From contig NZ_QPID01000006.1 in the NCBI RefSeq assembly GCF_003336225.1, positions 250,472-314,471 on the forward strand: DNA of 64,000 bases. Direction: 5' to 3'. This DNA comes from Corallincola holothuriorum (lineage in GTDB: Bacteria; Pseudomonadota; Gammaproteobacteria; Enterobacterales; Neiellaceae). Both the position numbers and the translations under genes were made by a program. The notes under the pieces are model-generated. The model saw only the letters and a program-made list of their open reading frames with translations, did no database searches and was not told the origin of the DNA. Positions 45,080 to 55,130 of the stretch are shown here, piece by piece; position 1 is the stretch's first letter; the number at the start of each line of letters is the position of its first letter.

Positions 45080-47122
45080 TTAAGTTTGCAGTTCAGGCAG
45101 GTCTTTAAACAAAAGGAGGGCCTCGGGATTTGCCAAGGCATCTGTGTTGGTGACAGTTTCGTTCATCACCACCTGTTTGACTGCGAGCTCTACCAGTTTG
45201 CCGCTGATGGTGCGGGGTAATTCGGGGACAGCAATGATTTTGGCGGGAACATGCCTTGGAGTGGTGTTGTCTCGGATCTGCCGACGTATTTTTTGCTGCA
45301 GCAGTTCTGTCAGTACTGAACCAGTTTTCAGTACCACAAACAGGATCACACGTTGATCATCTTCCCACGGCTGGCCAATGGCGAGACTTTCAACTACGTC
45401 ATCTAATCGTTCCACTTGTCGATAGATCTCGGCAGTGCCAATCCTTACACCGCCGGGGTTCAACACGGCATCGGCACGGCCATGGATCACCAGACCGTTA
45501 TTTGGCGTTATCTCAGCATAATCGCCATGAGCCCATACATTGCAGAAGCGCTCGAAATAGGCGCGGTGATACTTATGGCCATGGGGTATGTCGTTGGTAT
45601 TATCATCCCAAAACCCTAACGGCATACAGGGGAAGGGGTGACAACACACCAGTTCCCCTTTTTCGCCAAACACCGCACGACCTTCGCTATCGTATACCGC
45701 GACATCCATGCCCAATCCTAGGCTTTGCAATTCACCGCGCCATACGGGCAGGGTGGGGTTGCCTAAGGCAAAGCAGGAAACAATATCCGTACCGCCAGAT
45801 ATCGATGCCAGGCAGAGGTCTTCAGCAATGTCTTGATAGACAAAGTCATAGCTTGAGGGTGATAACGGAGAGCCGGTACTCATGATCAGCTTTAGCTCGG
45901 AGAGTTGGCACTGAACCGCGGGTTTAAAACCCGATTGTTCCAATGCTGAAAGGTACTTGGCACTGGTACCAAGTGCTGAGATCTTTTCCTGCTCAGCGAT
46001 ACGCCACAGTTTGTCTTCACGATCTAAAGGATTGCCATCAAACAATACAATCGTTGCGCCACTGGCTAACCCAGAAGCAAGCCAGTTCCACATCATCCAA
46101 CCGCATGTGGTAAAGAAAAACAACACGTCATTCTGAGTGATGTCGCAGTGTAACAGATGCTCTTTGCGATGCTGCAGTAAGGTGCCGCCAATACCGTGGA
46201 CAATGCATTTCGGCGTACCTGTGGTGCCAGAGCTATAGAGGACATATAGCGGATCATCGAAGGCGCAGGGGTGAAACGTCGGCGTTATGGCGTCATTGTC
46301 CATGTACACCTGGAAATAGGTCACGTTACTCTGTTTATGCACCACCGGTAGCGTTGCGTCTGGATGGAGGAAATTAACTTGTACCACGGCGCTTAACGAT
46401 GGCAATGCATCGGCTACAGCGGCCGACTTGTCACGCATATCGATCTCTTTGCCACCGTATTGATAACCATCAACGGTAAACAGCACTTTGGGTTTGGTCT
46501 GGCTGAAACGATCCAGAACGCCCTTTACGCCGAAATCTGGTGAACAGCTGGTCCATACGGCACCCAATGACGAGGTTGCTAGCATCGCTATCACGGTTTG
46601 GAAGCAGTTAGGCAGGTAGCCCGCGACCACATCGCCGGCACCGACCCCGCTCTCTTCTAGGGCACGTTGCAGCTTGGCAACACGGCGTCGCAGTACCTGA
46701 TAAGTGACCTCTTTCCTGATCCCCTCTATGCCATCATCACTAAAACAGATCAGTGCTGCTTTGTCGCTCATTTGCTCGCGTTCATGGTCGTTGAAGCACT
46801 CAAAGCCTTCGGGATAGAGGAGGTTTTCAGCGTAGTTGAGAGTGGCATTGGGAAACCATTGTGCGCCTGGCATCCGCTCCGCGTTAAGTAGATAGGGGCC
46901 CACGCCCATCTCTCCCTTGACCTCAGTAAAGATCCAGATCGACTGCCAAAACCGCTCTGGCTCTTCAATACTCCAGCGGTGCAGTTGCTGGTAGTTCTCT
47001 AGTGCCAAATGATATTGAGTGTTAATCCAGCGACGAAACTTATCCATCGCCGAGTTTTTAACTCGTTCGTCCGACGGTGCCCATACCGGGGAGGGCATGG
47101 ATGTCTGAGAGTGTTTATTCAT
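45080..47122 (-). CDS. aacS: Acetoacetyl-CoA synthetase
   Basis: This 680-aa member of the ANL (AMP-forming) ligase family activates acetoacetate to acetoacetyl-CoA. The ATP-binding motif is YVLYSSGTTGTPKCIVHG, and the later motifs TCGWMMWNWLASGLA and LNPGGVRIGTAEIYRQVE are typical of AacS. The N-terminus (SPVWAPSDERVKNSAMDKFR) also matches the family. It is the last gene of the liu operon, 33 bp after liuE, and uses the acetoacetate released by HMG-CoA lyase. Confidence 0.93.
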   Translation of the reverse strand: MNKHSQTSMPSPVWAPSDERVKNSAMDKFRRWINTQYHLALENYQQLHRWSIEEPERFWQSIWIFTEVKGEMGVGPYLLNAERMPGAQWFPNATLNYAENLLYPEGFECFNDHEREQMSDKAALICFSDDGIEGIRKEVTYQVLRRRVAKLQRALEESGVGAGDVVAGYLPNCFQTVIAMLATSSLGAVWTSCSPDFGVKGVLDRFSQTKPKVLFTVDGYQYGGKEIDMRDKSAAVADALPSLSAVVQVNFLHPDATLPVVHKQSNVTYFQVYMDNDAITPTFHPCAFDDPLYVLYSSGTTGTPKCIVHGIGGTLLQHRKEHLLHCDITQNDVLFFFTTCGWMMWNWLASGLASGATIVLFDGNPLDREDKLWRIAEQEKISALGTSAKYLSALEQSGFKPAVQCQLSELKLIMSTGSPLSPSSYDFVYQDIAEDLCLASISGGTDIVSCFALGNPTLPVWRGELQSLGLGMDVAVYDSEGRAVFGEKGELVCCHPFPCMPLGFWDDNTNDIPHGHKYHRAYFERFCNVWAHGDYAEITPNNGLVIHGRADAVLNPGGVRIGTAEIYRQVERLDDVVESLAIGQPWEDDQRVILFVVLKTGSVLTELLQQKIRRQIRDNTTPRHVPAKIIAVPELPRTISGKLVELAVKQVVMNETVTNTDALANPEALLLFKDLPELQT

Positions 47123-47155
47123 TCCTTGATGGAGCCCTTGCCTCGACGGTTAGCA

Positions 47156-48076
47156 TTACAGTTTTGCATCACTGTGTGTCTGTTTCACACTGACACGCAT
47201 TGCTTGGTTGACCTTGGAGCACGCAGGTTTATCTAGCTGCTGGGAAATGAATTCGCCCGCGGCTACTAGCAAGGGTAGATCCACTCCGCTGTTCATGCCC
47301 AATCCATTGAGCAGATAAATCAGATCTTCGCTAGCCAAGTTACCCGAAGCCCCTGGTGCGTAGGGGCAGCCACCCAGCCCTGCGACTGACGCATCGACCG
47401 TGCGAATACCTAGTTCAAGGGCACAACAGACGTTCGCCAATGCCTGACCATAGGTGTCGTGGAAATGCACCGCTACTGCACTGGCGGGAAGTTCACTCAG
47501 GACTGCTTGTAGCATCGCCTTTACCTGCCTCGGTGTGCCCACGCCGATGGTGTCGCCGAGGGACACTTCATAGCAACCGGCGCGATGCAGTTCATATGCA
47601 AGTTTTGCTACCTTGGCCGGAGCGGTTTTTCCTTCATAGGGGCAGGCGATGGTTGTTGACACATAGCCTCTAACCGGCAGACCGGATGTTTGCGCATGGG
47701 CGGCTAGCTCACGAAACTGCTGCACACTTTGTGCGCTGTCCATGCCGATGTTGCGCTGACAAAAGGTGTCGCTGGTAGCGGTAAACAGAGCGATGGCGTC
47801 GGCGTTGGCTGTCAGTGCTTGCTCTAAACCACGGCTGTTGGCGGCCAGGGCGGAAAAACGTGCGGGAGTATTTGATGGGAGTAGGGGAAATAGCTCTGCC
47901 GTATCGGCCATTTGCGGTACGCGCTTAGGATTTACAAAGCTGCCCACTTCAATATGGCGGCACCCAGCAGCTAAGAGCTGTTTTATTAGCGCTAATCGTG
48001 TTGCCACCGGCAGTACCTTCTCACCTTGCAAGCCGTCACGTGGGCCCACTTCCATTAACGTCACATGGTCGTTCAT
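47156..48076 (-). CDS. liuE: Hydroxymethylglutaryl-CoA lyase
   Basis: This 306-aa TIM-barrel lyase splits HMG-CoA into acetoacetate and acetyl-CoA, the last step of the leucine pathway proper. The catalytic N-terminus is LMEVGPRDGLQ, the metal-binding HFHDTYGQALAN is present, and the signature with the active cysteine is GLGGCPYAPGASGNLASED. It overlaps liuD by 4 bp. Confidence 0.95.
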   Translation of the reverse strand: MNDHVTLMEVGPRDGLQGEKVLPVATRLALIKQLLAAGCRHIEVGSFVNPKRVPQMADTAELFPLLPSNTPARFSALAANSRGLEQALTANADAIALFTATSDTFCQRNIGMDSAQSVQQFRELAAHAQTSGLPVRGYVSTTIACPYEGKTAPAKVAKLAYELHRAGCYEVSLGDTIGVGTPRQVKAMLQAVLSELPASAVAVHFHDTYGQALANVCCALELGIRTVDASVAGLGGCPYAPGASGNLASEDLIYLLNGLGMNSGVDLPLLVAAGEFISQQLDKPACSKVNQAMRVSVKQTHSDAKL

Positions 48077-50319
48077 GGGGCCGCTCCACTCTCTTCTTCT
48101 TCTTCTGCTACCATGGTCAGTGCCAGGAGTGCTTGTCCACGCTCAACAGTGTCACCAACAGCAAAGTTTAGCCTGCTAACCTCGCCGTTAAATGGCGCTT
48201 TTACTGGATACTCCATCTTCATCGCTTCCAATACCATCAGCAGTTGGCCGCTCTTTACTGTGTCTCCTTTGCTGACTTCAATCGCCGCGACAGTGCCATG
48301 AAGTGGCGCATTCAGGGCATCCAAGTTCTCAGTCGGCATAGGCTCATCTGCGCTGTCTGTTGCCGATAGCCAATGATAGCGACAGCCAGCGTAAGCTTCG
48401 CCAAAGGAGTTTGTGAGGGTTAGCGTGATGCTATGGCTATGGCGGGGATTATTTAACTCACATTGACCTATTTTTGCTATCAATACCTGACCAATCGCAA
48501 GGCTGCTGTCTTTGCTGTTGCCAGTTGCTTCTTCTTTCGTGTTGGGCGCCGGAGCGAGAGGGCGAGCCAATAACCTCAACTTGATCTGCCCTGACGGACT
48601 TGTCAGCGCTTGATAACGCCAACTGCCGCTATCATCGTTGAGATGCCAAACCGTAGAGCCTGCCGATGTTTCCTTGGAGATGGTGAAACGTGGTGTCGTG
48701 CCTGCTGATTTCGGCTCAACGCCATCAGCGCTAAGCTGTATCGCGATCAGGCTTTTTACTGGGGCATTCAGACGCCAACCTGACAAGGTAAGCCAAGGGT
48801 TGTTGCTGCCACCTTCATGAGAGGGGTTGGCATCCGAGCCCACATAGCGGCTTATCATTGCTATGGCTGCCATATGCCAGGCGTAAATGGGGGCGGTTGC
48901 CTGCAGGTTTTCTAAAATTTGGTACTGTTGCAGAAACCCCGTGTGCAATCCGCCGAACTGCAAATGGTCAGCATCTTGCTTGAATACAGGATGACCCAAC
49001 ACCTGAGTGAGTAGTCCCAAATTGGTGGCCACACCGGCTATCTCAGTTTGCGTTAATGCTTGATAAAGACCGGCGGCGGCTTGTTGCCGGTTATCAGCCA
49101 TATAGATAACCTTTGCCAGCATCGAATCATAATTGGCAGGGATTAAATCACCCTGTTCGAAGCCTGTCTCTATGCGCAAGGGCAGATCTTGATAGGGCAG
49201 CAGGTCAGTGTCTTTCGCCGCCGATACCTTGCCATTAGCTGGCCATTTCAAGCGGGTTAACCTGCCGCTGGTGGGCATAAATTGCAGTGCTGGATCTTCA
49301 GCACAGAGCCGCACTTCAATGGCATGACCACGTATCTGAACCTGCTGTTGTTGCATTGTTAATGGTTTGCCTTCGGCGATAGCTAACTGCCAGCGCACCA
49401 AGTCGATGCCGCACACCATCTCTGTCACCGGGTGTTCTACCTGCAGCCGAGTATTCATCTCCATAAAATAGAACTGCTGTTTGTCATCCAGCAGAAACTC
49501 AACGGTACCGGCACCAACATAGCCAATGGCTTTTGCCGCTTGCACCGCTGCTTCACCCATCGCGGCTCTTAGCGCCGGAGGTAAACCGGGGGCAGGGGCT
49601 TCTTCTACCACTTTTTGATGGCGTCGTTGCACCGAACAGTCACGATCGCCCAAGTAAATGGTATTGCCTTGTTGGTCGGCGAGGATCTGTACCTCTACAT
49701 GGCGCGGCGTTTTCAAGAAAGGCTCAAGTAGCACGCGGTCATCACCAAACGCTGCTTTCGCTTCCCGTTTCGCGCTGGCTAATGCTGTTTCGAAGTCATC
49801 GGCATGATCAACAATGCGCATACCACGGCCGCCTCCGCCGCAAGTGGCTTTGATCAGCAATGGATAGCCAATGGCCTGAGCGGCTTGTTGCAGGTGGGGT
49901 AAGCGTTGCTCGGCATCACGATAGTCGGCCAGTAAGGGCACGCCAGCAGCGGCCATAATTGCCTTCGCGTTGGCTTTGTCACCCATCGCATCTATAGCAT
50001 CTGATGACGGCCCCACAAAAGCGATACCCGCTTGTTCGCAGGCCGCGGCAAACTCTGCGTTTTCTGCGAGAAAACCATAGCCGGGGTGTATTGCATCGAC
50101 GTTTAACGTACTCGCCAGACTGAGGATCTTGTGCTGCGCCAGATAGGATTTTTCAGCTGCGGCGACACCGATCAAGTGTGCCTCGTCTGCTAAACGAACA
50201 TGGCGCGCATTGGCGTCAACGTCAGAGTAGATCGCTACTGTATGCCAGCCAGCTGCGCGGGCACTGCGAATAATACGACAGGCGATTTCACCTCTGTTGG
50301 CGATCAATAGCTGCTTCAC
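48073..50319 (-). CDS. liuD: Methylcrotonyl-CoA carboxylase, biotin-carrying alpha subunit
   Basis: This 748-aa protein contains biotin carboxylase (residues 1-450; ANRGEIACRI, ATP loop GGGGRGMRIV, VEHPVTEMVCG), a linker or BT domain, and a C-terminal biotinyl domain with the lysine in LEAMKMEYPV. It carboxylates its biotin, and LiuB transfers the carboxyl group to 3-methylcrotonyl-CoA. It overlaps both liuC and liuE by 4 bp, so translation of the three is tightly coupled. Confidence 0.95.
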   Translation of the reverse strand: MKQLLIANRGEIACRIIRSARAAGWHTVAIYSDVDANARHVRLADEAHLIGVAAAEKSYLAQHKILSLASTLNVDAIHPGYGFLAENAEFAAACEQAGIAFVGPSSDAIDAMGDKANAKAIMAAAGVPLLADYRDAEQRLPHLQQAAQAIGYPLLIKATCGGGGRGMRIVDHADDFETALASAKREAKAAFGDDRVLLEPFLKTPRHVEVQILADQQGNTIYLGDRDCSVQRRHQKVVEEAPAPGLPPALRAAMGEAAVQAAKAIGYVGAGTVEFLLDDKQQFYFMEMNTRLQVEHPVTEMVCGIDLVRWQLAIAEGKPLTMQQQQVQIRGHAIEVRLCAEDPALQFMPTSGRLTRLKWPANGKVSAAKDTDLLPYQDLPLRIETGFEQGDLIPANYDSMLAKVIYMADNRQQAAAGLYQALTQTEIAGVATNLGLLTQVLGHPVFKQDADHLQFGGLHTGFLQQYQILENLQATAPIYAWHMAAIAMISRYVGSDANPSHEGGSNNPWLTLSGWRLNAPVKSLIAIQLSADGVEPKSAGTTPRFTISKETSAGSTVWHLNDDSGSWRYQALTSPSGQIKLRLLARPLAPAPNTKEEATGNSKDSSLAIGQVLIAKIGQCELNNPRHSHSITLTLTNSFGEAYAGCRYHWLSATDSADEPMPTENLDALNAPLHGTVAAIEVSKGDTVKSGQLLMVLEAMKMEYPVKAPFNGEVSRLNFAVGDTVERGQALLALTMVAEEEEESGAAP

Positions 50320-51179
50320 GGTTGCGACCTCTTTGGATCTGTAATGGTGGTTGCTTGACTGAGTGCGGCCTCATCGCCATTGAGCTGCCAATTGGGGGGG
50401 CGTTTTTCAAAGAACGCGGCTAATCCTTCACACGCTTCGCTATCATTCCGGATCAGTGCCAGCTTTTCTGCCGTGACATCTGCCAGTGTGTCATTAATCG
50501 GGTGGTCGGCGATCTGCCGTATGAGTTGTTTGCCCCGCTGTTGCGCCATTGGTGCATTTAGCAGAAGTTGTTTTACCATCTGCTCTCCAGCGTTCGCCAA
50601 TTGGTCTACTTTATGACTGGCGTGACCCAGACCGAGGTTGACCGCCGTTGTGGCGTTGATTATTTCGGCGCTGAGTAAGTAGCGAGAGAGTTGCCGATGC
50701 CCGATGGTGCGAAGTAGATAAGGACTTATCACCGCTGGTATTAAGCCCAGTTTCACCTCACTTAGGCAGAATTTTGCATCATCTGCCAGCAGGGCTATAT
50801 CGCAACAGCAGATAAGTCCTAATGCGCCACCAAAGGCAGCGCCTTGCACCAGAGCGACTGTTGGCGCAGGAAAGGTGTCTAACACCCGCATTAATTGCGC
50901 CAGCAATCGCGCGTCTTGATAGTTCTGTTCCGGCGAGGCGTCGGCCATCTGTTGCATACCGGACAAGTCGGCACCCGCACTGAACACCTTACCATTGGCT
51001 TGTAGCAGCAATACACGGATCCCCGGATGTTCGGCAAAGAGCTCGATTGTGGTGATCAGTTCCGTTATCGTTTGTTGATTAAAGCTGTTGCGCTTGGCTT
51101 CGCGGGCGAGGGTAATAGATGCCACGCCGCGGTGATCTATGCTGCATTTGATATGGGCGAGTTGCTGATTCATATCCAT
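50316..51179 (-). CDS. liuC: Methylglutaconyl-CoA hydratase (enoyl-CoA hydratase family)
   Basis: This 287-aa crotonase-fold enzyme hydrates 3-methylglutaconyl-CoA to HMG-CoA. The oxyanion-hole segments are FSAGADLSGMQQM and QGAAFGGALGLICCCDIAL. Its assignment to this step rests on the position between liuB and liuD. The start may be ATG 51179 or 51173. It lies 8 bp after liuB. Confidence 0.9.
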   Translation of the reverse strand: MDMNQQLAHIKCSIDHRGVASITLAREAKRNSFNQQTITELITTIELFAEHPGIRVLLLQANGKVFSAGADLSGMQQMADASPEQNYQDARLLAQLMRVLDTFPAPTVALVQGAAFGGALGLICCCDIALLADDAKFCLSEVKLGLIPAVISPYLLRTIGHRQLSRYLLSAEIINATTAVNLGLGHASHKVDQLANAGEQMVKQLLLNAPMAQQRGKQLIRQIADHPINDTLADVTAEKLALIRNDSEACEGLAAFFEKRPPNWQLNGDEAALSQATTITDPKRSQP

Positions 51180-51187
51180 GTTTCGAC

Positions 51188-52795
51188 CTACATTCTGAAG
51201 ATGCCAAAATGACTGGGCTGGCTGTCAGCATTTAGCGCCGCACTTAGCCCTAATGCCAGTATTTCTCGGGTTTGTGCAGGATCGATGACACCGTCATCCC
51301 AGAGTCGTGCGGACGCGTAGTAGGGGTGGCCTTGGGTTTCGTACTGCTCACTGATCGGTTTTTTGAATGCGGCTTTCTCTTCGTCCGACCACGGCTTATT
51401 TTGTCGTTGTAGCTGTTCTTCCCGCACGGTTGCCATCACGTTAGCGGCTTGCTCCCCACCCATTACCGAAATACGTGCGTTAGGCCAGATCCAGAGAAAA
51501 TGCGGATCATAGCCGCGACCACACATGGCGTAGTTACCCGCCCCGTAACTGCCGCCAACAATGACCGTGAGCTTTGGCACCTTGGCGCAGGCCACGGCGG
51601 TTACCAGTTTTGCGCCGTGCTTGGCGATCCCTTCCGCTTCATACTCTCGTCCCACCATAAAGCCGGTAATGTTCTGCAAAAAGATGAGTGGGATCTGACG
51701 TTGGCAGCAGAGCTGAATAAAGTGTGCCCCTTTTTGTGCCGATTCCGAAAACAGAATGCCATTGTTGCCTAATATCCCGACCGGGTAGCCGTGTAACCGG
51801 GCAAAACCACAGATCAGAGTTTCACCAAATAGCGGCTTAAATTCGTCGAACTCGCTGTCATCAACCAATCGGGCGATCACCTCTTTGATATCAAAAGGCT
51901 TCTTCAAATCGGTACCTACCACGCCGTACAATTCGCTGGCGGGGTAGCGTGGTTCCACGGGCGTGTGTTGTACAAGGGGGGCTGCTTTTTGATGATTAAT
52001 GTTGGCAATGGCGCGACGAGCCAACTGCAGTGCATGGTGATCATCGCGGGCATAACCATCGGCAACACCGGATTGACGGCAGTGGACATCGGCACCGCCG
52101 AGATCTTCTGCGCTGACGGTTTCACCGGTGGCAGCTTTCACTAGCGGTGGGCCGCCAAGAAATATGGTGCCTTTACCCGCCACCATAATGCTTTCATCGG
52201 CCATGGCGGGTACATAAGCACCGCCGGCGGTACACGGGCCCATCACCACGGCTATTTGCGGGATCCCTGCGGCAGAAAGGTTTGCCTGATTAAAAAAGAT
52301 ACGCCCGAAGTGGTCGCGATCTGGAAACACTTGGTCTTGTTGCGGCAGGTTGGCGCCACCGCTGTCCACCAGATAAACGCAGGGCAGGTGACATTTGGCG
52401 GCTATCTCTTGGGCGCGTAAATGCTTTTTTACGGTTAACGGATAGTAGGTGCCGCCTTTTACTGTGGCGTCATTGGCAACGATCATGCATTCAACGCCCT
52501 CGATCTTGCCGATACCCGCGACAACACCGGCGCAGGGTATATCATCTTCATAAACATGCAGGGCGGCTAACGGACTGAGCTCCAAAAATGGCGAACCAAC
52601 ATCCAGCAAACAATCGATACGATCTCTGGCGAGCAATTTGCCTTTGTCGAGATGACGCTGGCGTGCTTGTTCACCGCCACCGATCTGCAGTTTGCTTTGT
52701 AGTGACTGCAGTTCATCAACCAGCTTTTGCATAGCGGCACTGCGCTGGCGAAACTCGTTGTCGGATGCCTGCAGTTTGGACGTAATAATGGCCAC
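51188..52795 (-). CDS. liuB: Methylcrotonyl-CoA carboxylase, carboxyltransferase beta subunit
   Basis: This 535-aa carboxyltransferase has the two crotonase-like halves of the acyl-CoA carboxylase family. Conserved stretches are [35 protein letters not shown] and [16 protein letters not shown]. The substrate assignment comes from the operon with IVD and HMG-CoA lyase. The start is GTG 52795, with AAGGAGGG at a good distance. The 141-bp gap to liuA, which holds two hairpins, is the longest in the operon. Confidence 0.94.
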   Translation of the reverse strand: MAIITSKLQASDNEFRQRSAAMQKLVDELQSLQSKLQIGGGEQARQRHLDKGKLLARDRIDCLLDVGSPFLELSPLAALHVYEDDIPCAGVVAGIGKIEGVECMIVANDATVKGGTYYPLTVKKHLRAQEIAAKCHLPCVYLVDSGGANLPQQDQVFPDRDHFGRIFFNQANLSAAGIPQIAVVMGPCTAGGAYVPAMADESIMVAGKGTIFLGGPPLVKAATGETVSAEDLGGADVHCRQSGVADGYARDDHHALQLARRAIANINHQKAAPLVQHTPVEPRYPASELYGVVGTDLKKPFDIKEVIARLVDDSEFDEFKPLFGETLICGFARLHGYPVGILGNNGILFSESAQKGAHFIQLCCQRQIPLIFLQNITGFMVGREYEAEGIAKHGAKLVTAVACAKVPKLTVIVGGSYGAGNYAMCGRGYDPHFLWIWPNARISVMGGEQAANVMATVREEQLQRQNKPWSDEEKAAFKKPISEQYETQGHPYYASARLWDDGVIDPAQTREILALGLSAALNADSQPSHFGIFRM

Positions 52796-52900
52796 CTATC
52801 CCTCCTTTTTGCTACCGCTGAATCGATAAGCTAATCAGCACTGAAGAACTTGGCGGGCTCTTGTTTATTATTTTATGCCCGCCGCCTTCTCCCTGGATTA

Positions 52901-52950
52901 GCATCGGCAATGCCGATGCCATGTTTGAGAAACCGCCTAAGCGGTTTCTC
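52901..52950 (-). other. Two adjacent hairpins between liuA and liuB
   Basis: GCATCGGCA/TGCCGATGC (52901-52919) is a near-perfect palindrome. GAGAAACCGC/GCGGTTTCTC (52927-52950) forms a 10-bp stem whose loop contains the liuA stop codon. Neither has a T run on the minus strand. They could modulate mRNA stability or translation between liuA and the rest of the operon. Confidence 0.6.
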
Positions 52951-54106
52951 GGAACAACTCTCTGCCAATTAACATGCGACGTATCTCTGAGGTACCCGCG
53001 CCAATCTCATACAGTTTGGCATCTCGAAGCAGGCGACCCGTGGGGTACTCGTTGATGTAACCGTTGCCACCAAGCAGCTGTATTGCATCCAGCGCGGCTT
53101 GTGTTGCCATCTCTGCGGCAAACAAGATGGCGCCGGCGGCGTCTTTTCTGACTGATTCACCGCGATCACAAGCACTGGCGACCATGTAGACGTAACTACG
53201 AGCTGCACTCAGGCGGGTGTAGAGATCTGCAACCTTGCCCTGAACCAGTTGGAATTCGCCTATCGACTGCCCAAACTGCTTGCGTTCGTGAACATAGGGC
53301 AGCACCACATCAAGACAGGCTTGCGCGATACCCAACGGCCCAGCGGCTAGCACGGCACGTTCGTAGTCTAGGCCACTCATCAACACTTTGACGCCGTCGT
53401 TGAGCGGGCCTAATAGGTTTTGCTTTGGCACCACACAATCCTGGAACACTAGCTCACAGGTGTTGGAACCGCGCATGCCTAACTTGTCGAGTTTCTGCGC
53501 GGTTGAGAAACCGCTAAAGCCACTTTCGATAATGAAAGCGCTGATCCCTTTTGGCCCTGCGTTGGCATCTGTTTTGGCATATACCACCAGTACATCCGCT
53601 TCAGGACCATTGGTGATCCACATCTTGTTGCCGTTGAGCAGGTAATGATCACCTTTATCGGCGGCATTTAAGGTCATGCTGACCACATCAGAGCCCGCGC
53701 CAGGTTCGCTCATGGCTAACGCCCCAACATATTCACCGCTGCATAATTTAGGTAGGTAGGCTTGCCGCTGCTGGTCGTTACCGTTACGGAATATTTGATT
53801 CACACAGAGGTTGGAGTGAGCACCATAACTGAGACCGACAGAGGCTGAGGCTCGGCTGATCTGTTCCATGGCGATGACATGATGCAGATACCCCATGGCG
53901 GAGCCACCATACTGCTCACTGACGGTAATACCGAGGAGTCCCATCTCACCGAGCTTTCGCCAGAGGGGGTGAGGGAAGGCGTTGTCCGAATCGATCTGCG
54001 CAGCCAGGGGGGCAATTTCAGCCGCAGCAAAGCTATTGACCTGTTGTTGCAGCATGCGGCTCGTATCATCCAGTCCGCATGCCAATCCCATGTAACTCTC
54101 TAACAT
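52937..54106 (-). CDS. liuA: Isovaleryl-CoA dehydrogenase
   Basis: This 389-aa FAD enzyme oxidises isovaleryl-CoA and passes electrons to ETF. The catalytic glutamate is in helix G ([15 protein letters not shown]), as known for human IVD, while the usual C-terminal acyl-CoA dehydrogenase glutamate position reads EIGAGTSE. This distinguishes IVD from its relatives. ATG 54106 is preferred (TGGAG upstream); the frame opens at GTG 54112. It lies 56 bp after liuR. Confidence 0.94.
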   Translation of the reverse strand: MLESYMGLACGLDDTSRMLQQQVNSFAAAEIAPLAAQIDSDNAFPHPLWRKLGEMGLLGITVSEQYGGSAMGYLHHVIAMEQISRASASVGLSYGAHSNLCVNQIFRNGNDQQRQAYLPKLCSGEYVGALAMSEPGAGSDVVSMTLNAADKGDHYLLNGNKMWITNGPEADVLVVYAKTDANAGPKGISAFIIESGFSGFSTAQKLDKLGMRGSNTCELVFQDCVVPKQNLLGPLNDGVKVLMSGLDYERAVLAAGPLGIAQACLDVVLPYVHERKQFGQSIGEFQLVQGKVADLYTRLSAARSYVYMVASACDRGESVRKDAAGAILFAAEMATQAALDAIQLLGGNGYINEYPTGRLLRDAKLYEIGAGTSEIRRMLIGRELFRETA

Positions 54107-54162
54107 CACCACTCCAGAGCAAACTTGTCCGGCGGCTGTCTAAAAGCGTATGGCGCCGGAGC

Positions 54163-54606
54163 TTAGTTATCCACGGCACTGTCAGCTGTTGTTGAGGCTG
54201 CAGCACCGTGCGGGACGCTGTCATCTTTTACCTTTTCTAAGGCTTGCTGACAGCGTTTTTCCGCCGCGCCTAGCTCCATCAGTAGGACATTTATATCTTC
54301 CAACTGCTGGCGTAGAACGCCGCGCTTCTCTTCGATAAGCGTCAACATGGTGTTTAGCTGGGTTTCACTGGTACGGTCGGCGTCGTACATATCAAATAAA
54401 CGCCGGGTTTCAGCCAGTGAAAAGCCAAGCCGTTTACCACGTAATGTCAGTTTCAGGCGTACTTTATCCTGCTTGTCGTAGATCCGAGTTTGGCCGCGAC
54501 GCTTTGGTCTCAGTAAGCCCTGATCTTCGTAAAAGCGAATACTGCGAGTGGTGATATCGAACTCTTGAGCCAGCTCGCTGATGCTGTAAGTCTGTTTTTC
54601 CGACAT
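54163..54606 (-). CDS. liuR: MerR-family regulator of branched-chain amino acid catabolism
   Basis: This 147-aa regulator has an N-terminal MerR helix-turn-helix (YSISELAQEFDITTRSIRFY) and a coiled-coil dimer helix. The C-terminus has no metal-binding cysteines. As the first gene of the liu operon behind a perfect palindrome (54645-54660), it fits LiuR of proteobacteria, which responds to branched-chain catabolic intermediates. Control of liu, ivd and etf genes is inferred from the three matching sites in this window. Confidence 0.92.
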   Translation of the reverse strand: MSEKQTYSISELAQEFDITTRSIRFYEDQGLLRPKRRGQTRIYDKQDKVRLKLTLRGKRLGFSLAETRRLFDMYDADRTSETQLNTMLTLIEEKRGVLRQQLEDINVLLMELGAAEKRCQQALEKVKDDSVPHGAAASTTADSAVDN

Positions 54607-54644
54607 AAGATGCTCGTCGTGTTGTGAAATAACATTAGAGTAGG

Positions 54645-54660
54645 TTTACGTGCACGTAAA
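54645..54660. promoter_or_regulatory. LiuR operator upstream of liuR
   Basis: TTTACGTGCACGTAAA is a perfect 16-bp palindrome 39 bp upstream of the liuR start. It probably controls the liu operon and liuR itself. Confidence 0.85.
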
Positions 54661-54912
54661 GTTGGCGGCTAACATTGATGCTGAAAAATGTAAGAAAGCC
54701 CACTGCGAGCGGCCTGTAAGCCGTAATTAAACGTAAAATTCTTCTCGGTGCACAGCTTATAGTAACGAAAAATTGCCACGCTGCCTATGCTTTCCTTACC
54801 TCAGAACCCCGATATATAAGTGCTAAGCCATTAATAAAGTGTGTTTTTAATGCCGTCAACTTGTGTTGCCAATAGCTTAAGCCGCTACTTGCTCATAGGT
54901 TTTAACAACGAC

Positions 54913-54943
54913 TTGACGTTTACGTTAGCGTAATTCTTAATAA
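54913..54943 (+). promoter_or_regulatory. ivd promoter with LiuR operator in the spacer
   Basis: TTGACG (54913-54918) could be the -35 box and TAATAA (54938-54943) a poor -10 box, 19 bp apart, as expected for MerR-family activation. The LiuR-like palindrome TTTACGTTAGCGTAAT (54919-54934) fills the spacer. The operator is well supported by the other two copies; the exact -10 is uncertain. Confidence 0.65.
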
Positions 54944-54952
54944 GGGGTGTAA

Positions 54953-55015
54953 GTGCTGCAAATAAAAAGAGTCATCCCTTTGTGTTTTGATATTAGTGAA
55001 CCTCGGCGGTGCTAA
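54953..55015 (+). CDS. Possible leader peptide of the ivd operon
   Basis: A 20-codon frame starts with GTG 54953, about 5 bp after AAGGGGT, and reads (M)LQIKRVIPLCFDISEPRRC. It contains three Ile, two Val/GTG-class and two or more Leu codons. Its stop TAA (55013-55015) falls at the top of the terminator hairpin 55005-55027, so a ribosome finishing the peptide would cover the 5' arm. This layout suggests translation-coupled attenuation. It is not proven to be translated. Confidence 0.4.
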   Translation: MLQIKRVIPLCFDISEPRRC

Positions 55016-55033
55016 GCCAGCACCGCCTTTTTT
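55005..55033 (+). terminator. Intrinsic terminator in the leader of the ivd operon
   Basis: GGCGGTGCT (55005-55013) pairs with AGCACCGCC (55019-55027) across a 5-nt loop, followed by TTTTTT. No plus-strand gene lies upstream, so the only transcript it can stop is one from the ivd promoter. It has no T run on the minus strand. It is 97 bp before the ivdA start and is therefore a candidate attenuator. Confidence 0.8.
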
Positions 55034-55130
55034 CTATCTGACAGGTGAGCTAGTTAGGTATCAAACAAGGGTTAGTTAGGGCTCTGGTAGTAGGTGCTTA
55101 TCAAGATCGGTAACAGACGGAATAGGTGGA

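Noticed and set aside
44947..45141. 64-aa minus-strand frame overlapping the end of aacS
   Set aside because: It overlaps a well-supported gene, has no ribosome site and no recognisable content.
45256..45885. 209-aa plus-strand frame inside aacS
   Set aside because: Antisense shadow of a strongly conserved enzyme; composition rich in Arg, His and Gln, as expected for a shadow frame.
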